Positions 33,755 to 35,338 of a DNA stretch of 35,338 bases are shown here, piece by piece (within the stretch, counting starts at the first letter, position 1; every line of letters starts with the position of its first letter). This DNA comes from Thermotogaceae bacterium (GTDB taxonomy: Bacteria > Thermotogota > Thermotogae > Thermotogales > Thermotogaceae): assembly GCA_026993805.1 (NCBI GenBank), contig JALWSA010000065.1, positions 1 through 35,338 on the forward strand, given 5' to 3'. The notes beneath the pieces were generated by a model. The model saw nothing but the letters and a program-made list of their open reading frames with translations, was not told the origin of the DNA and searched no databases. Position numbers and translations under genes: made by a program.

Positions 33755-34624
33755 TTGCAGGCCCACGAACCGGTGCTAACAGCGGAGCTTATAAACCTCT
33801 TGAGTCCAAAGAAAAACGGTATATACATCGATTGTACAGTGGGCGCCGCAGGCCACATATTGGCGTTATTGGAGTATTGCGGCGGATGTTTTGTTATAGG
33901 GATGGATGTTGACCCAGTGGCCCTGAAAATAGCGGAGGAGAGGTTATCCATGTATAAGCGGAGCGTAAAACTCATACGGGCTTCATATGCCAACCTCAAA
34001 TCCATCGTTCGCACCCTTGGCATTGACAAGGTCGATGGAATCATCGCCGATCTCGGTTTGTCAAGCATACAACTTGACGACCCTGACAGGGGCTTCTCCT
34101 TCCGGTACGACTCCCCTCTCGATATGCGTATGAACCCTGATCAAACGCTTACCGCCTGGAATGTGGTGAACGAATACTCTGAAGAGGAGCTTTATAGGAT
34201 CATTAAAGAATATGGCGAGGAGAAATTCGCTCGTCGCATAGCAAGACAAATAGTAAAGGACCGTCCGATAAACACCACAGGAGAACTCGTTAGGGTGATT
34301 GCAAAAGCCATTCCTCCGAAAAGTCGCAGATCGAGAAACCGTCACTTCGCGACCAAAGTCTTTCAGGCTATTCGGATTGAAGTCAATAAAGAGCTTGAAA
34401 ATTTGAAAATCCTTTTGGAATCTTCCCATCAGATACTGAAAAGCAGAGGAAGAATCGCGATCATATCTTTCCATTCTCTCGAAGACAGGATGGTCAAAAA
34501 CTTCTTCAGAGAATCTCCACACTTGAAAGTGATTACCAAAAAGGTTGTAGTTCCATCAGAAGATGAGATAAAACGTAATCCTCGTTCAAGGAGCGCAAGG
34601 CTTCGTGTAGCGGAGCGGGTCTAA
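33755..34624 (+). CDS. rsmH: 16S rRNA (cytosine-1402-N4) methyltransferase
   Basis: Makes N4-methyl-C1402 in 16S rRNA, the same nucleotide whose ribose RsmI (also here) methylates. The 289 residues show HEPVLTAELINLL, the SAM motif IDCTVGAAGH (normally T.G.GGH, so one Gly is Ala), GIIADLGLSSIQLDDPDRGFSF, PLDMRMNP, RHFATKVFQAIRIEVNKEL and ISFHSLEDRMVKNFF. TTG 33755 is the only standard start after the in-frame stop at 33731-33733; a GGAG lies nine bases upstream. First gene of the dcw cluster; no mraZ precedes it. Confidence 0.95.
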   Translation: MQAHEPVLTAELINLLSPKKNGIYIDCTVGAAGHILALLEYCGGCFVIGMDVDPVALKIAEERLSMYKRSVKLIRASYANLKSIVRTLGIDKVDGIIADLGLSSIQLDDPDRGFSFRYDSPLDMRMNPDQTLTAWNVVNEYSEEELYRIIKEYGEEKFARRIARQIVKDRPINTTGELVRVIAKAIPPKSRRSRNRHFATKVFQAIRIEVNKELENLKILLESSHQILKSRGRIAIISFHSLEDRMVKNFFRESPHLKVITKKVVVPSEDEIKRNPRSRSARLRVAERV

Positions 34625-34637
34625 GGGGGTGCCTTTC

Positions 34638-34922
34638 ATGGCCAGTGTTAGAGCGAAGAAAACCAAAACCCAAGTAACTTTGCAACAGCTCAAGGAGCTT
34701 GTGCTCGAGGACTCTCTAAAATTGATCCTTGTGATGCTCTTTGGAATATTTCTTTCCATCTCTTTTGTATATCTTGGCATAGCTACATACAACAAAGTAC
34801 AAGAGAATAGATGGCTCTCAGCCAAGATAATAGAAATGCAGCTCACCTTGGAAAATCTTGAAAAAGAGTATCAGGCTCTGATCTCCAAATACGTGATGTA
34901 TAATTTGGGGGATGATCGATAG
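34638..34922 (+). CDS. ftsL: FtsL-like cell division protein
   Basis: A 94-residue bitopic membrane protein: basic cytoplasmic head (MASVRAKKTKTQ), one transmembrane helix (about 30-52, LILVMLFGIFLSISFVYLGIATY), then a short coiled coil (KIIEMQLTLENLEKEYQAL). FtsL sequences are poorly conserved, so the name rests on this plan and on its place between rsmH and a class B PBP. ATG 34638 lies six bases after AAGGGGGTG; GTG 34629 overlaps that site. It overlaps ftsI by 11 bases. Confidence 0.82.
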   Translation: MASVRAKKTKTQVTLQQLKELVLEDSLKLILVMLFGIFLSISFVYLGIATYNKVQENRWLSAKIIEMQLTLENLEKEYQALISKYVMYNLGDDR

Positions 34923-35338
34923 AAAACGCCGTAACTTTATAATACTTGCAGTTTTTGGTTTCTTCCTGGTATTCTCATTTTCAAAACTCATATTAACTCC
35001 CTACTTTCTCCTCGCAGGAAAAGAGTGGCACTACAGGATTCCTGCCAAACGCGGTAGCATTATGGATAGAAGTGGCAAAGTGCTTGCAGCGGATAAATAC
35101 ATGGTAGAAGCTTTTTTCGATGTCGGGTATTTTATAAACTCCTCAAGAGAAGAAGATAGAAAGTACTTTGATGACCTTCTTAAAAACTTTGGAATTCCTC
35201 TTGAAAAGAAAGAAAACCTCCTGAACACGAAATTCTTCCTTTTGGGAAGATCTGAGAGTAAAGAATGGCTTATCTCCCGCATCCCCCCACCTCTGGTGAG
35301 ATTTGTAAGCTTCGATTACAGGCCTGTGAGAATAAGAG
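34912..35338 (+). CDS. ftsI: Class B penicillin-binding protein, FtsI/SpoVD type (partial)
   Basis: N-terminal 142 residues of a septal peptidoglycan transpeptidase, cut by the right edge. A basic cytoplasmic start (MIDRKRRN), one transmembrane segment (about 9-30, FIILAVFGFFLVFSFSKLIL) and the pedestal motif IPAKRGSIMDRSGKVLA typical of class B PBPs are visible; the catalytic SxxK lies outside. The ATG sits inside the end of ftsL right after GGGG, with no proper spacing, so translation is probably coupled to ftsL. Confidence 0.9.
   Translation, partial: MIDRKRRNFIILAVFGFFLVFSFSKLILTPYFLLAGKEWHYRIPAKRGSIMDRSGKVLAADKYMVEAFFDVGYFINSSREEDRKYFDDLLKNFGIPLEKKENLLNTKFFLLGRSESKEWLISRIPPPLVRFVSFDYRPVRIR

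Noticed and set aside
34061-34522. 153-codon minus-strand frame inside rsmH
   Set aside because: Antisense shadow of a well-supported gene; no recognisable protein and no start signal.

Overview
The window comes from a Thermotogota bacterium, most likely a thermophilic, fermentative Thermotogae relative; family is not resolved. Evidence: pyruvate:ferredoxin oxidoreductase genes in the order gamma-delta-alpha-beta as in Thermotoga maritima, IleRS, Nfo, DeoB and MinC proteins of Thermotoga type, a predicted secreted SLH/coiled-coil/membrane-anchor protein like the toga protein Omp-alpha, tightly packed genes with strong AAGGAGGTGA-type ribosome binding sites, and frequent GTG/TTG starts. I see no IS element, phage gene, CRISPR, rRNA or tRNA. 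No stretch over 300 bases lacks a gene.

Layout. (1) 1-2469, minus strand: porG-porD-porA-porB; porB runs off the left edge. (2) 2663-9898, plus strand: an HD-GYP signalling protein closed by a terminator, then purine nucleoside phosphorylase, a PfkB sugar kinase, topoisomerase I, an unrecognised 414-residue protein and an LCP cell-wall ligase. (3) 9886-16626, minus strand: metallo-hydrolase, endonuclease IV, MinC, two M42 aminopeptidases, ArgRS and pseudouridine-5'-phosphate glycosidase as one overlapping operon, read from a promoter back to back with that of the next block. (4) 16774-33550, plus strand: seventeen nearly gapless genes from glmM to ileS, ending at a clear terminator. They cover cell-wall precursor synthesis, rRNA/tRNA modification, lipoylation, two envelope proteins, phosphopentomutase, a PadR regulator with a ferritin-VIT iron transporter, queuosine synthesis, a third M42 peptidase, dCMP deaminase, beta and gamma subunits of a second 2-oxoacid:ferredoxin oxidoreductase, DgkA, CheB and IleRS. 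(5) 33755-end, plus strand: start of the division and cell-wall (dcw) cluster, rsmH-ftsL-ftsI (cut by the right edge), with its own promoter.

Themes. Ferredoxin-linked 2-oxoacid oxidation appears twice. Nucleoside salvage appears three times (PNP, DeoB, PsuG), with a PfkB kinase touching PNP that could act on ribose-1-phosphate. Envelope functions recur (LCP, GlmM, PEGA protein, SLH-coiled-coil protein, DgkA, FtsL, FtsI). The most unusual observations are two genes, rsmI and padR, whose only workable starts appear to be CTG codons behind good ribosome binding sites; the paired PEGA and Omp-alpha-like envelope genes; the PNP-PfkB pair; a phosphopentomutase with Ser where the family has its phosphorylated Thr; and an orphan protein overlapping topA by about 98 bases. 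I found no clearly new defence or mobile system.
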